Part shown: positions 11,942-26,775 of the stretch, piece by piece | Position numbering within the stretch: the first letter of the stretch is position 1 | Layout of the letters: the number at the start of each line of letters is the position of its first letter | Assembly: GCA_024529925.1 (NCBI GenBank) | Contig: JAFEUB010000792.1 | Coordinates: 434,001-498,000 of the forward strand | Direction: 5' to 3' | Length of the DNA: 64,000 bases | DNA from: Ophthalmolycus amberensis | Taxonomy: Eukaryota; Chordata; Actinopteri; Perciformes; Zoarcidae | The notes under the pieces: generated by a model | What the model saw: the letters and a program-made list of their open reading frames with translations, nothing else | The model's database searches: none | What the model was told of the DNA's origin: nothing | Position numbers and translations under genes: made by a program

Positions 11942-14900
11942 TCTCTGCATCTGCTTGGCTGTGAGGGTCAGTTTGATGTAAATGTCCTCATTCCATCATA
12001 ATTGGACAATCTGCTGCTGAGAGAGAACTGTGCGTGTTACTACATGTCTCTTTTGCAAAGATGTGCACATATCGGTGGACCATGGTTGCTGCTTTCAGCC
12101 TGTGAATGACCTTTGTATAGTGCTCCGTTAACGTTTACCACTCGCTTTTATGAGTTCAACAATCCATTCAAAAAAGGCACTGTGCTAAACATATGCTTCC
12201 TTTAAAACATCTGAATACTGTAATCCAAAAACCCCCATATAACGTGGTTATACTGTAGACATAATTGAGAGTTACAGGGAGAGAGAGATCTGCCGACCAG
12301 TTAACCCGCTATCTGACAAGGTTCGCTTGCTGTAGCCTGTCAGATGGTGAATATCTTCACCACTGGGAGAGACACAACTGTCCCCATCTGGAGCGGTGCC
12401 AGAGACAAACACCTGCCCGGTGATGCACTCAGCGGTAGCAGTTGTTGTTGTTGCGCCTCCGGTGGCCTCGATTCAGCTCGATTCAGCTTTAGCTGGCCGC
12501 AGTCTGCTGTTTCTTGAACAGTATTCAAACCACTTTCTTTTAAGGGTTGTCATGGTTCTCTCCGAGGACAGTCACCGTCTTCGATACGTCAGCTCTTTTT
12601 TTTGTAAAGCTGCTGCCTCTGCCTCAGAAGAGAGTTCATTTGTGTTGTTTTCTTTTTCTTTCCAATGCCACGGAGGATTATCTCAGTTTCTGTGTCACTG
12701 AAGTTCTTTTTTCAGTTTCCCGAATGTTATTTTGATCCACGATATTCTGTACGTGGGTATTCTTCTTTGTCTAACATTGTTTCTGAGGATGTGCCATGTT
12801 ATTAATACAAGTTAATTAATGTGCTGTAAACATTCTTCTGATTTACATACATTAACACACCAGAATTCAGAATGAATAAATGAAGCATTTAATCCATCCT
12901 ATTTTTTTTGTGCACTGTTCTGTAATTTACAAAAACTTTGGCTTTCTTAACTGACACAGACGCACATGAGTAGTACAACGTTAATTAGGCAGAAGTACAT
13001 TCTGTCCAACACAGGAGTAGGAGCCTGGAGCTGCATGCATATTGGCAATACATTCTCTTTAATTGCCAGTATGCTTTCAAGATCTAAAAAAACAACAAGA
13101 TTACACGTTGTCACAGCATCTGTGCAGGCCTGTTTCTTTGGAAGGAGAGCGGGGAAATGACCAGCTAAACTCATAGACGCTACAAATTGAGAGGAGAAGC
13201 AGAGCATAAGGAGGGTAGGATCTTGTTATGGTGAGGGAGCCTTCATTACTCACAGGCCTGTGTTCCAGCCACGAGGTTTATCTACGGGCCTAATAAAGAG
13301 GAGCAAAACATATTGTGAAGCAGATTGCAATCTGGGCTCCTTTGATTGGAGAAGAAGTTAAAAATGTGTGTGAGGATTTGTCGAGGAGGGGCAAAGCACA
13401 AAGCAGATCGACAGATGTGTCACTTGTTTCTTCAAAGAGTGAGCTCTCTGCTGTATTTATGACTGTACACATCTTGCTGGTGAATTTGATGGTGCAAAAA
13501 TCCCTCTCCGTGGTCTGGCAGAATCATTTTGTAACATACTGCTGATGGTGTCAGTCACAGTTGTAGCAGGTGGTTAGGAGCAATACAGCAATACAGGTGC
13601 AATACATCCCTGTTTCTTATGTTCAATCCGGGCAGTATGGTGTCCTTGCATTGTTGATACGGGCTACATAGTGAAAGAAGCAGCCCGGCAGCTTCTGCTC
13701 TCCATTCAACCAAAGCACTGTTTGATCATACAGCACGCACACATTCACTGTAGTGAGGAATGAAAGACACAGAGACTGTTCGAAAAACAGAGGTTCTCAG
13801 ATTCATTAAATGACCCCAGAAAAGCCTCAATCGCTAAATGTCGGCGATCTCTAAAAACACAAGACAATTATCAGTCACTCGCAATAGTCGCTAAAATATA
13901 TTTAAAAAAAATAACTAATGCCTCAATTGCCGACGGGTATTCCGCACACTGCTTAATTAAGACCTAAAAGGATTCTTGCCGTTAAGCAAGTGAAACGTGA
14001 GCCGTCTGTTGCAGCATACGTGCCTGAAAAACTAAAATTTTAGAGAGGTCATGTGCTATTTCTTCCTGGTATATCTGTTCTTGTACATTGTTCCATATTT
14101 CTTACCCCGCTGTCTGCACGTTTAGGTTCTAAGTGAAAGATTTGTTGTAATTGAACTGTTCATCAATGCAGAAGTCTTTGAGCTGTTCCCAAAACTTTTG
14201 CTCCCCACTTCAAATCAATCGAAGTGCTCAGAAACTGAGTTTGTGTCTTCAGCATGTGCCGTCTCCTTTCTGTCTCCCGCAACCGCACAGCTGTGTTGTT
14301 TGTTGTTTGTTCTCTTCTTAACTGTGAAGCTGCACCACAGAGCATGACTCTGAGGCAGAGCCTGACTAATCATTGCACAACCAAAGCGGAGTCACCTTGT
14401 TGCTGGGCTCAGATCCAGGATGAGACAGTTATGGTGGTAAGCCGACACCCTAATAGGGTCACCCAGGGACAAATCGGGCTCTCATTGTTCTCGCCTGTTC
14501 ATAGATCAAGCCAGACTGACGAAATGTTCATGTCTGTGCAAAGTGCTTATGCAGTGTTTGTGGTCGAACACTTAAATCAACTATGGATTTTCCCCACCTT
14601 CTTTATTATTCTACAGGTTTATCTTGCAGCAGTGTGCAGCAGCCCTCTCTCTTCTTCACCGGGGCTCTACCTCCATCTGTCCCCGCAGGTGTTTTTTGTT
14701 GTGTGTGTGTCTTGTCTGTGTTTCTTTGATCACTCTCGCAGTACACCGGTGTACATTTTGGCCCCCTTTCAGCTCTTTGTCTTTGTTGTTCTGTCTCGCA
14801 GAGATGTTTTGTTGATGTTTTTGTTGTTAAAAGCATTGAAGATGGTAAACGCATCCCTCGCCGCTTTTCAGACAAATTGCACATATTTTGCAATCATGCA

Positions 14901-17900
14901 AAATATCACAACAGATATCGAATATCTCGCTATCAGTCCCAGTGCACCGATTTATTCTCTCTTCAGACAGCTGAATTGTATCCTGCAGTCTTAACTTTCT
15001 GCATGTTCATTCACTTTAGTCGCAAATTAGTAAGGATTGGTTCTCTGTTGTTTTTGTCAGCGGCAACTGATCTTTATTGGTTGGTTTCTTGATTAAGAAG
15101 TTTAAGAAGTTTTGGATTGCAGCAGTGGAGACAAACTTCCACCCAGCATGAGCTCAAAAACAGGGACTAAAAATAGGAAAGGAGTTAAACAACTGGAGTC
15201 ACTAATAATCTAGATGAGGTTACAGACATCAGCCAGGTGGAGGGAGGAAACATGATGAACATCATGTATCAGTCTGATTAAATAGAACATAGTTAGGCGA
15301 CATGTTGAAATAACACCAGTGGGGAACATTTAGAAACGACAGAGAGAAGGGGGCGAGAAATACGTTTTGAAAAAAAACAATTCTGAAGCTGGTTCTCTCC
15401 TTGTCAAATGCTGTAAAATAAAAAATAGAACGCCGTTGGTGTTCGGTGATTATAGCCGTATATATATAAAACAAAAAAAAACAATTATAGCTGACTTTCA
15501 TCGGTCAAATTTAGCTTATTTCATTTGAAGTGCGTGCGTGACAGTCCAAGAGAGGAGCTGTGGTGTCTTTTTAGGGCTGTTTCAGTGCATAATAAATCCC
15601 CAGAGGGCTGTGGTACTGAGCAGAGTGACAACTGTAAAAGCGGTACAGTTGTATTTTGTTGGCGGCAGAAGTGAGCACATCTGGCTTTGATCGCCATGGT
15701 GATGATAGTGCAGAGAGTGGCAGGGCAAGCAGAGCGATGGAGATAAGATTCTCAGGGGACGCATTATCCTGTTTAGTAAGTCTAATGAGAGAAAAGGCGT
15801 TGCACCTCCGCTAACTGCTGCGACGAAATATGCACAGCCAAATACGCACAGGCTTATGCAAGATGGAAGGAAAAACGGGCACATTGGGTACCAGGGATGC
15901 AAATAAAGCCATGCTATAACACACAGACACACATCATTCATTGAGCGCTGTGACAGTAATTAATACACTGACATTTCTGTCGGCTCGGGAACTTTATATC
16001 AAATCAAAAGATGATGCCACGAGCAGGGATTTTTAACTACCGGTAATTGAAAAGACATGTAGCAGAAAGATAGGCGACCTAGTAGTACAATAGTACATAT
16101 AGGCAGACAAACCATGAGATGTGAGGCATAACATTCAACAAGATGGACAATCAAAACTTCCATTGTCGCCACCCACATGCATGTTTTGGAAAGGGGCATG
16201 CAGGGCTGGAAGAGGAGATGACTCCTGTGTTGTTGTTGTTGTTTCTGTAGCTCCGGTGCCAGCTTGGCGTCGGTCCTGGCGTGCGACAACACCGAAGATT
16301 CAGCCTCAAACAGCACAGTCTCTGGTTACAAGTGTGCCAAGGAACAGTGATGGCTTCAGGGAAGGGAAGTCAACTCTGCTGTCACAAAACACATTCATCA
16401 GGATTGTGCAGGTATCTGGCAACGTCAGGACAACCTGAACATCATAAATCTAATCTCATTATCATTCATCAACATGTGGCTCGAGGCCCTTTTTATTTCA
16501 TCAGTGTTTTATGCTCTCTTGAAACTGGTAGCCATACAATAACTTTTCAGAATGAATTCAACTAAATAATATATAAATAGTATTTAAATAAGGCATTATC
16601 TGAACTCTAAATTTAATTTATGAGTTATCTGAGACATTTCCTGGGAAAAAAAATGTACCTGTTGCTGAGGATAAATTCCTTCCTCACACGCATTTGTGTT
16701 AGCATAACTCCACAGTCCACAGCTTAACAAAACAAGCAGCTCTCCATGTGTCGATACATCAGGGGGGTCAGCCGGCATGTGCTGACTGCTGCCAGACCGA
16801 GAGCAGTGGTAAACCGCCTACAACCATTCAAGTCCAGTTTACATCCCCCCAGCCCACAGAGGCAAGCTCCCAAATAAGATAAGACAACTGAGTATCTTCA
16901 TAATAGAGCTGTGGCATTAACGTCTGCGCTCAGTCATGCACTCGATGTGTGTCGAGTCTCTTTTTAACAGGAATGGCGAGATTAGGCTCTGACAGCGGGG
17001 GCAGTAACTGCTGTGCGGTGAAGCTCCGGTAGACAAGTAAATGGTGCGGGGAGTTTGGCTTATTGAACTTTGTCACGGGGTTGATGAGCACGCAGCTAGG
17101 CAAGCCACAGGCTGTACAAATCACCTGGAGCACACTCTGCGCAGGATGTTGGCAAAGAAATGGGAACACAGTGCTTCTCTGGAGCAGCCTCTCCGGCTAA
17201 ACAGCCGCCACAGTCACCTCCATGACTTCAAACCTTGTCTGCCCAATCACGTACATCTGTTATCTGGGTCACGGCATTTGCAGACATCTATTAAAAAAAG
17301 AGAAAAACAAAAAAAAGAACAGTCCTCACCTACTGACCCCGGAGTTCAGTCCTTTCCCCAACTGGTATTTTTCAACCTCCCAATTCACAGTTTATAAAAA
17401 CCTTCCAGCTCAGTTCAATACAATAACACAACGAACAGATATAAATCACCCTGTCACACGGTTTGAACTATTGTACACAATTTCAAAACACACTTGCAAA
17501 CTATTTAAGAAAATGCTTTTATTTTTTTAAGAAGCTTACTGTTTTACTTTCCTATTTCTAATAATCATTGAGGCATATCATATGATCTTTCTGTGCTGTG
17601 TGCAGCAGAGCACGCATCTTTTCTGGTGATGCGGAAGTGAAATGATCATCCAGCAGCCCTGACAACCGCTGGTATTGATGCCTTAATCTGCCTTTGGAGG
17701 CTTTAGAGGAGCCAGAGATGTTTCTCCGATGTCCAGACTTTTAAAAACACAATACAGTTTTATTAAATATTAGCAAAAACAAAAATCCCACTGACCTTTT
17801 AGCCTTTGAATCAATTCTTCAGTTACCTCACGTGTTGCAGTCTCAATGTCAGTAAAAGCTCTGTTTTATGCAGAGGGAGGCCCCTCCCCCCCTCTCTCTA

Positions 17901-18704
17901 CGAGCCCGTGATCAATAAAGCTCATAAGTCTTTTCCTCCAACTGAGCAAGCTTCTGTTCCATACCCCATCGAGAATCACTGAGCGTCAGACAGACCAGAC
18001 ACACTCCTCCTAAAGGTGCCTCCCGTCGCATACAAATCTTGAATCTGTCCCACCGACTCGGCTCCGCCGGGCTCTTTCACATGCGCATTTCTCCCTCGAG
18101 ACCAAAGACAACCAGACAAGTAGATAACGTTTCAGTGAGTGCCGGCCAAGAAAAAGATTAATATGGAAAGCTACATCTCGCTGTTGTGTCTGCGTGTTTA
18201 CATGCTTATGAACTTGTTGGAGTGTACCGAGGCTATACTTAAGACATGCGCTCACATGCAAACGTACCATGTTTGATTTCTTATAGACATGTTTAGCAAA
18301 TTGCATTAGTGTCGAAGGAGCCGCGGTCGCATTTGCCTAATGAAGGAACTAAGAATAAAAGATTAGGGCCAAAAGCTACAACACGCTCGAGAAATAAACA
18401 GCTTGTCTCGTCGAATTTGCAAATCTGGTAAAGTGTTTTGAAATCCCTTTGATTTAGGACCTCTCTGCTCTGCAATGTAAATCAGCTAGTGAATAAATGA
18501 ATCATGACTGCATTAATATGTATGTGCATGTCATGCTTGCCTGCAGTTTGTTGTCAACAAGATTTGGAACAAACTGGACTCTCATTTCGGATCGTCAGAC
18601 TGAGATGGGGGTGTTGTCGCAACACGTGTTTAAATTCCCACTACAACATTATTACCAGGGAGTACACTCGACACGAGAATGTCATCAAGCTGAGCAAGTA
18701 ATAG

Positions 18705-18707
<3 letters not shown>

Positions 18708-18761
<54 letters not shown>
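18708..18761. repeat. (CA)27 microsatellite
   Basis: 54 bases of pure CA, a likely polymorphic marker. Confidence 0.97.
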
Positions 18762-18763
<2 letters not shown>

Positions 18764-19829
18764 GCCCCATTCAGGAGTGAATTGCAGGTCTGTTCTGGAC
18801 TCCGGCCCAGGCATGGGAATATATCCCAACCGACGTTACACATGGCTACACCACTAATGGGAGCAGGAAGGTAGTGATGTAAATGGGGAGTTGGAATACA
18901 TGACGGAAAGGAGGGAGGGAAGGTCCTGACATCAGGTGGGCAGGAAGCCCACGGATCCTCCCCGAGGTCCGACAGTCAGGTCGAACAAACCAACACGTGG
19001 TCAGCGTGCAGATGCCTGACAGCAGCTGCTGCGTTAGAGTCGGAACTACGTCTCTTTCAAAGGCAGTGATAGAGAGGCCTGATTACTCTTTCATTATGAG
19101 TCAGCCTGCAGAGCATTCATGTGCAATTAGGGAGTGATTGGTTGAATGTGTTTGTGTGCGTACGAGGCCCCATTGTAGGCGTGCATGTGAGCAGACCAGC
19201 TCACATCACGCTTTGATGTGTTTCCGTGATTGTATCCTCTGGCAGATAACACTGCTGTGTGATTTGGGGCAGAGGGGTTAGAGTGCCTGAGTCAGCTCTG
19301 GCTTTGCTCTGGGAACAGCCAGTCTCCCTCTCGTTTGAAATCACTAACGTACAGTTCATCTCAAGAATCAAACTACCACAGGCGTCCGCTAGCACAGCGG
19401 CAGCTGAGACCAGCACCGAGATGCAGAGATTGGCTGGTACATTTCATTCGAGACCCCATCAAAGACCCCATCGATGTGATCAATTTTCACTTTGCAGCAA
19501 TTTTTGAAAAGTAAAAAAAGAAAACGATATTTAAATCTTTAGAATATACCCGGCTGTCATAAAATATTCTAAAAGAAGATATTGTTTCCCCCAGGTATTA
19601 TGTCATAAGGATACCTCGGTGTGTTGATGTTATGCATATATATTATATTGCACATATTTTGCAAAGAAAAGTATAGAAGGCAGGTGGAAAGCTCAGTTGA
19701 TTCAGATGATGTTTATGTCCCACCAAATTGAGAAGACAAATAACATGAACACCGTCTAGAATTTATGGCTCCCAATATAACTTCCATGTAGTGTGGTTGG
19801 GCTGAGTCGGTCAAATGAGGGGGTTCAAG
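18762..19829. other. Unannotated non-coding DNA
   Basis: Nothing recognisable between the (CA)27 tract and the repeat fragment at 19830. Short frames lack splice-supported or domain evidence. Confidence 0.55.
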
Positions 19830-19893
19830 TAATAACAATAATGTGTTTTATTTGTATAGCGCTTTAAAAGGTACTCAAAGACAGCTTTGTAAA
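19830..19893 (+). repeat. Fragment of a dispersed fish repeat
   Basis: Contains TTTTATTTGTATAGCGCTTT followed by ACTCAAAGACAGCTTTGTAA. This is the typical TTTATATAGCGC...CAAAG.GCTTTACA tail of several abundant teleost interspersed repeats. It is short, and the class cannot be told from this piece. Confidence 0.55.
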
Positions 19894-22800
19894 TAGATGC
19901 TACTGATGTCTGAGCGCGTGCAGCCCACTGACTGCTGTAAATGACATCGAGACAAAATGGGGGTTTCTCGCACAACTCCACCTCCGTTCGAGGTGCATAG
20001 AGAAGAAAAAGTCTGAAGAGGTCAAAGCTCCAGCAACAGCTTCAGGCCACAAGCCAAACTGCGTTGCTCTTACCATAGTTTGTTATTCTATCTACCACGA
20101 GTGTTGTTTTGTGTACTACAAGTGTTGCTAGAGTTTTGACCTCTGCTGTAAATAACATGAAATTTAGCAAGAACTTACTGAATAATATCTGATTATTCTT
20201 CCCCCGGGGTTTCTTGTTTTGCTTCTCACTGCTTTGTAACTTTGTTCACAGTGTCGCTAGACTGGTTAAACTAACGCCGGCCTGATGGAAGTTTTTGATG
20301 GACAGTGTTTCACATTTTCCAAAAACAAAGTTAAAACAGTGATGAATCTGTTTCACTGGACTTATTTGTATGTTTGTTGAACCTACATTGATTTATTGTA
20401 TCTTTATTCATTTGCTACTTGTGGGCAGGGCATAAAACTGTCAACACAACACTGGCACATCATCACTTACTATAATAAAGCTGATGCCTATTTGCACATC
20501 CAGCAGACACAGAGATTCAGAGGAAGTCAAAACTTCAGGCGAGCTGTATGTTGTAAGTCTAATATTCACTCTCCTTTTAAACTCTAGCTTCGGTTGCCAC
20601 CAAGCCACTATGTGTAGCATGGAGCTTGCTCTGTCTGCCGTTTGGTACTGGGCATGTCGCATACACTTGGTTTGTCAGATATGTTTCACTGGAAACAGCT
20701 GCCAGCTGCTGAAAAGACACAATCCTCAGAGGAATGACAACAGCATCGGTCGTTTCAGCAAGTGCCCATAAACAACAGGTTCCCTAACGAAATAGTACTT
20801 TTAACACAAACCAGGATGTTTTGGTGCCTCAACCTCACCAAACCCTAACCATGGTGTTGTCACATCATACAGATGATTTATTTATCACAGTGATTTGGTT
20901 CAGAGGTACAGACAACATGTTGTGCTGCCGACAGGGCAGCAGAGTAGAAAACACTTCTATGTTTTGTTCGACACAGAAAGAAAAATATATTTTGTGATTT
21001 AATTTGCAGGACCTCTTGGCTGACAACAAGGATGTTGAGAGAGAAGTACTGAGCGAAATTGTGGTCGGGTTGAAACTCTATGGGTTTGTCACAACAAATG
21101 TCCCCTTTTACATGACGCACAATCATTTCCACTCATTATGAACACAACACATTTGTTACAGCAACATTAAAATGGATGGTAATCTAACAAGGACATACTT
21201 TACCATCTCTTTCATAAGAAACAGACACCTTTTTGTAAAAATATACACAGACATTAGATAAAGTCTTAATTGGCTATTTTCAGTTATTTATGTAACAGCT
21301 TTCAAATTATTGCATATGTGTTGTCTAAACATGAACAATGTCGGGTTGTTTTATAAACCAGCCCTTTCAGAGTAAAATAAAATCATTCATAATTCAGACT
21401 TCGTCAAAGTTAAAGTGCACATTGATTTCATTGTTTTTCAGCTTTCATCAAACTTGCTTTCTGGTTTCGATTGCTTTCAGTGTTGATGCTTCAAATGACT
21501 TTTTAAGCCAGCCATCCTGTCATCTAGCTCGACCGCGGTCTTGTCAACTCCCCATTTAAGTATTATTTAAAACTGACGGCCAGAGGGAAAATTAAGCTCT
21601 TTGTGAAATAAAATCCACATACATTGCCTGAAATGAATAAAGGCATAGTAACTGCCAGTTGCTTTATTCCTCATAAATGGAACTCCAATTAAAGCAGGAA
21701 GCTTTGTCCTGCTAGAGAGAAGAAACCAGGCTCATTTACACAACCACTATAGTATCTTGAAAAGTCATGACAGATTAGGAACACAGCATTACTGTAGAAC
21801 ACTCTGCCAGTGATTGGAGAGAGAGACTTGGGGGGGGGGGGGGGATCAAAAAACAATCCCTGACATAGAATTGATGAATATTTTCAATGCACAAAGGAAG
21901 TTTACAGAGGACTGAAATAACATAATGCTCTTAGCTTACAGTGCAATTCTGTGCTAATTCCCTAAAGGCTCTGTTTTCTTAGTATGGGGATTTAAATGTA
22001 CTGTTTTCACATTGGTGAAGGAAATCATTTGTGGGTCCTTGATGCTTTGGAGCACTGGATTTATTTATTTTTTCAACCATAAGCTCAGCTTGCAGATGAG
22101 CAAATGCTACTGTATGTCGGTTATTAAAGTCACTCGAGGGGGATCTGTCTGTGTGTGGTTTTAAATGACACTACAAGTGGACGAGAAAATGTACAGGAGT
22201 TCAACTTTAATCAAGTCCCATGTGAAGAAAAACATTCCAGTGGAGGAAACAAGAGTTTGCATCACACCATGTATTCTCATTATTGTACACTTCGTGTTTG
22301 ACGTGTGCACTGTACTTACTGTCTCCAGGTGCTGTCAGACCAGAGGAGCCTCGCCAGACCGAGTGAGCAGAGTTGAATGGCCTTTCTCCTGCCGTTAACA
22401 CTGCTTGTCTGCCAACATTACCATGCATATGGTCAGTGTGTTCCCAGGCGGCCAGGCTGCTCACAAACATGCAGCACTTAAAGCTGCCGTCTTCGCCCAC
22501 GCAGACAAGCTGGAGAAGCACACGCTTATATGCAGACTGGCTCCTCTTCTTCGCCCATCTGCCCTTCATCCCATGATTCCAGTTGACAGCAGCAGACGTG
22601 TCACAGCTGGCTCTGAGACCAAACTTGAACAAAGGCAGGTTACACCAAGTAGGTCACATGTCTTCTTGAAGGCTTCAATCCCCTTTTTCCCCCCTACGGG
22701 GATCTTCAGAACTCTGTCTGTCTGCATACAATGTCTGGTGGCATCTAGTGTTATGGCCCATTTACTACTTGGTAACATACAGTGTTTAAGATGCGTACAC

Positions 22801-25800
22801 TTATAACACATCAGGCTTTGCATTTCCAATGAAATTTGGTGATTAGACAAATATTATCACGGTGCTGAGATTCAGGGTGGTCAAAACTTGATTATTTTAA
22901 GAATGCATGTCTTAATTATTTTCTTTTTGTAAATTAGATATCTTATTCATTGAGCCATGCACACATAAAACTGCCCAAACACCAACAATACTGCTGCAGT
23001 GGTAGTTTTCTGTATCATATCCCAGACTGTCCTTTCCTAAGACACCACTCAGGCTTGTTTATAACCGTCCAGCTAGAGGAACTCACCAGAAATCTAGGAC
23101 ACTTTACCGACACGTTTAGTATACTATCAAATCAGCAACAAAAGATCTCTTCACAAATTTTATTTTCATCACACAACAAACAAAGCTCCTCTAAATGATT
23201 AAATCTACCTGTTTCTATAGCTGACAATGGTGTACCTGAATGTAGCTATATGCACATACTGCAGAGATATTTGACTTTAAATGAAAGCCTGCACACAATA
23301 TTTATTTTTCATGAGACAATATGCGTCAATCAAGTCTCTTCTGGAGTTAAATTATGTCACGTTTATGTCTGTCACACTGACAGGCTCTGTCTATGGCTTG
23401 GCATCAAATATACATAATGTAATATTCAATTCATTCAATTTGAGAACGGAGCAATTGCGAGGACAACCATCAGGAGGTGATTTCACAGTTTTGTTCAAGA
23501 TGTGTAACATATTCTTTGCGCGAATGATCAGCCTGCCATTAAACCTGAGATGAATCTGTCTTGACTGGCGTGCAAGGGGGGCAAGCACTGGGAGTGGAGA
23601 ATTGTTGGACTGCAAGGTGGTGTCAGATAACAAGTGTCGAGAGGAAATAACAAGAGGGGCGTCAGATACAGACAGGGGGGCTTATCCTAACTTGAATCTA
23701 TATGCTGAACAAAGCATCCCTCACCTCGACGCTGACATGGACACAGTTTGTGAAGGGACAGGAGAGAGAATGCTTTTGCAGGGCTTCTGTATCCTCCGGT
23801 CAAGGAAAGGAGGCACTAAGTACTTCTACTAAATAACTTTGTTTTTAACACTGCAACCACATAGCTTCTGCAAACTGCCATTGACAAGAAAAGATCTTTA
23901 GGTGCACTTTTATCAAAGGGTCTTTCATCTTTCTACACAGTTCACCTACAAAAGCTTTCTCTAAAGCCGTATTATCCTAAGACACACTCTTCTGACCTTG
24001 TGTCCTTCCGCAGTATTTTGAATCATCACCCTCTGCCTCTCAACAGTGAGCAGGTTCTCCAGCAGAAAGGGTATAACATCTCATAATTACACCTTTTTTT
24101 TCTCCCTTTGTGTATTTCTGTGCGGGATAACAAAAGCCCCCACCACCACAAAGACACTAATCATAGATGCACATATAGAGATGTAGAGCTACCAGTAAGT
24201 TTCCACATATCTCTGCATCTCCCTGACCCATGCACTCATACATAAATACCTTTTGAATCTTTAATAGCACGAACATCTGTCTCCTACCACAGTGAATCAA
24301 CCTCTTCCACTGGTGGCTGCATCCTGTCTATGAGTGCCTAGGCTGTGTTCAGAGCCTCCCAAGTGTAGTTTAAAAGGAAGGCCAGAGAATTACTGTAGGA
24401 GCGGTCGGTCGATTAACGCGCATTCTCTCGTAGTGTCACTTCAAAACTTTCTTTTATTCCAGAACAGCATCAAAAGCATACATGGAAGTCATCTTAAACA
24501 GAAAAACCCGCTTTGTCTCATAATGCGGTTGAAAAATAGTTAGCCCTTCCGCTCTCTAGTCGAAAAAACACACCTGCACGTCCTCAGGTGAGGTCTACAT
24601 AAAGAGTTTACGCCCCCTGACGTCATCATTGCGTCATAATCATTTCGGCAGTAACATCTTAACAGGTTCAACAGTAAATCATAATTAGCATGGTTTGATG
24701 TACAAGCGGTAGCATGATTATAATTTCCTTAAAAGTATAGAATCTACAGGTAAAACACAAATCAGAGTAATGGCTTCTACAATTACTGTACATGTTTTCG
24801 AGGGGCTAGGCATCTTCCACACTGGGGTCTGGTTAAGGAATCCCCTGGGCTTTCCTGGGAGTTTCAATCCACTGTTCAGTTGGTTTTGGGTGTCCGTAGA
24901 GCCCAAACAGTTAGTCCATTTCCAAACAAAAATACCAAACACTGAGAGGTGTCAGCTGCTCAGTTGTAAGGATTGGTTCCTTTTCTTTGTCTTACGTGAT
25001 AATAAATGATCAAAAGATGAATTGATAATGAAATTATATTGTTAATTGAAACCCTATAGTATCCCTTTTCAAAGATATTTAGCTTGTATGTATCATATTT
25101 CTTCATTTTCTTATCTGTCACTGTGCTGATTCTCTCCCCTCACATACTACATGAGAAAAACACGCACCTCATTGCCCTCACCATCCTAGGAAGAGCTCTA
25201 GGCTGTGTGGCGATTTTGGCACACTAGACAGAGTCAGAGCTGCGTGACAGTCTGCCCCAAAAACACTTTGGCATTATTAAGACAAAAGACACTGCCGTAA
25301 CACTCAGACCATTACCTGACCATTACGCACATTTATAATGTATTCTTTATTTGATTGACCCTTGACTAAAAACAGAAAAGGAAATGCCTGAAATGTTACT
25401 CATCTGGATCTTATACTTCTGTCTTGCATTCTTGGATTACATTCTGCTCTGAATCTTAAAGCCCATCATTTAAAAAAAACTTGATGTTCTTTTATTTGGT
25501 GATAGAGTATTATCAGTGGATATCTGACAACCCTTCCAGATTCTCACAGTGGTGACTAAGTATTATGGAACTCTTCCCTCTGGTTTAAGTAGTGCACTAC
25601 TTTCATCAGTGGGCCAAAGGCTCAATCACCAATGTGTTACCACCTTTGGCCATAGATAGTGACTGAACAGACAATTATTTAAATGAAACTCATCAAAGAT
25701 TAAACTATCTAACAAGAAGCAACAATGTATACATTTGTGTCATACATGTGGACGAGCAGTTGGCCGGATGGAGCCTTGAGTGGGTCCTTGTGGAAGCCTG

Positions 25801-26775
25801 AAAAACTCTTTCAACATCTTATTGTGTGTCAAGCTTTGTTGGATTATTTTTACATTACAGATCACTCCGACAAAGTGGTATGAATTATTTAGTATGGTAC
25901 GAAACATTTAATGGGAGCTAAAGTCAACGACATTAGGTCTGAACATGTCGTGTTACTGTATAACAGTTACACCTGTCCACTTCTTTTCTGTCCGATCATT
26001 TTAACATGTGGCAGTGTGGCAGGGAGGTGATATGTGCTTTTGAGAATCCCTCACATGTGACTTTATCTGTGTTTGCTCAGGCCCTATAGACGACAGGCGC
26101 AAGGACAAATGCCTCTCTCGCTGCCACATCCACACAAACACACTTATCTTATTGTGACAGTGAAGTCTTTGTGTGACTTTCTGAAATGGTATATGAAAAC
26201 TGTCAGTGTGGCTTCTTCAAATAAGAAGTGGGAAGAAGAGATGTTGGCATGCTATGGCTTTAAAACCGTGGCACATAACAGCTGTTTTATGTGAAGCCCT
26301 CTCCAGATGTGACTGGTGTTACTTGTAAAGGTCATTTATTTGATTCTACCAATGCACATCAGTAATTTCAGTCAGTGGGATGGGAAAATAATTCACTAGG
26401 GGAACAGTAATAAAAGGGACAGACCATTGGAAATGATTTACACAGTATAGGAAAACTCACTTCCTTTGAAATGAGCTTTTATGCACCGAAAACATTCATC
26501 AAATCTTTATCAGGAACTCTCCAGATGACTCCATTTCATAGTAAAGAGTGATGTTGCAGCTGGTTATATGGCCCTTGTAATGGTGATGCCAAGTGAGCTT
26601 GTCAGTTACAGCAAGAGACACCAGACATCGATCTCAGAAACATAAAGCTAAGATTTAAAAATGTCTGCATGCACAAAGCTAAAATCATGCATATATTTCC
26701 TTTACATTTATTAAACTCTGATTTCATGGTGATCACACATTGTTCTATTTATATCACTAATCATGCATGTCACCA
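19894..26775. other. Unannotated non-coding DNA
   Basis: AT-rich, with the G15 run as its only clear repeat. A perfect cAMP-response-element-like TGACGTCA occurs at 24618-24625. Overlapping open frames at 22207-22806 show no domain or splice support. Confidence 0.55.
21830..21844. repeat. Homopolymer G15
   Basis: 15 G after GAGAGACTT. Confidence 0.95.

Larger units (their letters stand above)
10901..18707. other. Unannotated non-coding DNA
   Basis: Contains the C20 run, short GTT-triplet runs (near 12438 and 16230), a small CGATTCAGCT tandem at 12467-12490, and one long chance-like open frame at 14254-14994 (see findings). I see no supported gene or recognised mobile element. Confidence 0.55.

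Noticed and set aside
15582..15941. Minus-strand open frame of 119 codons
   Set aside because: Cys/Leu/Ser-rich chance frame in pyrimidine-rich sequence, without family resemblance.
22207..22806. Overlapping open frames of 141 (minus) and 133 (+) codons
   Set aside because: Open on both strands, with no motif, no splice context and no compositional sign of coding.
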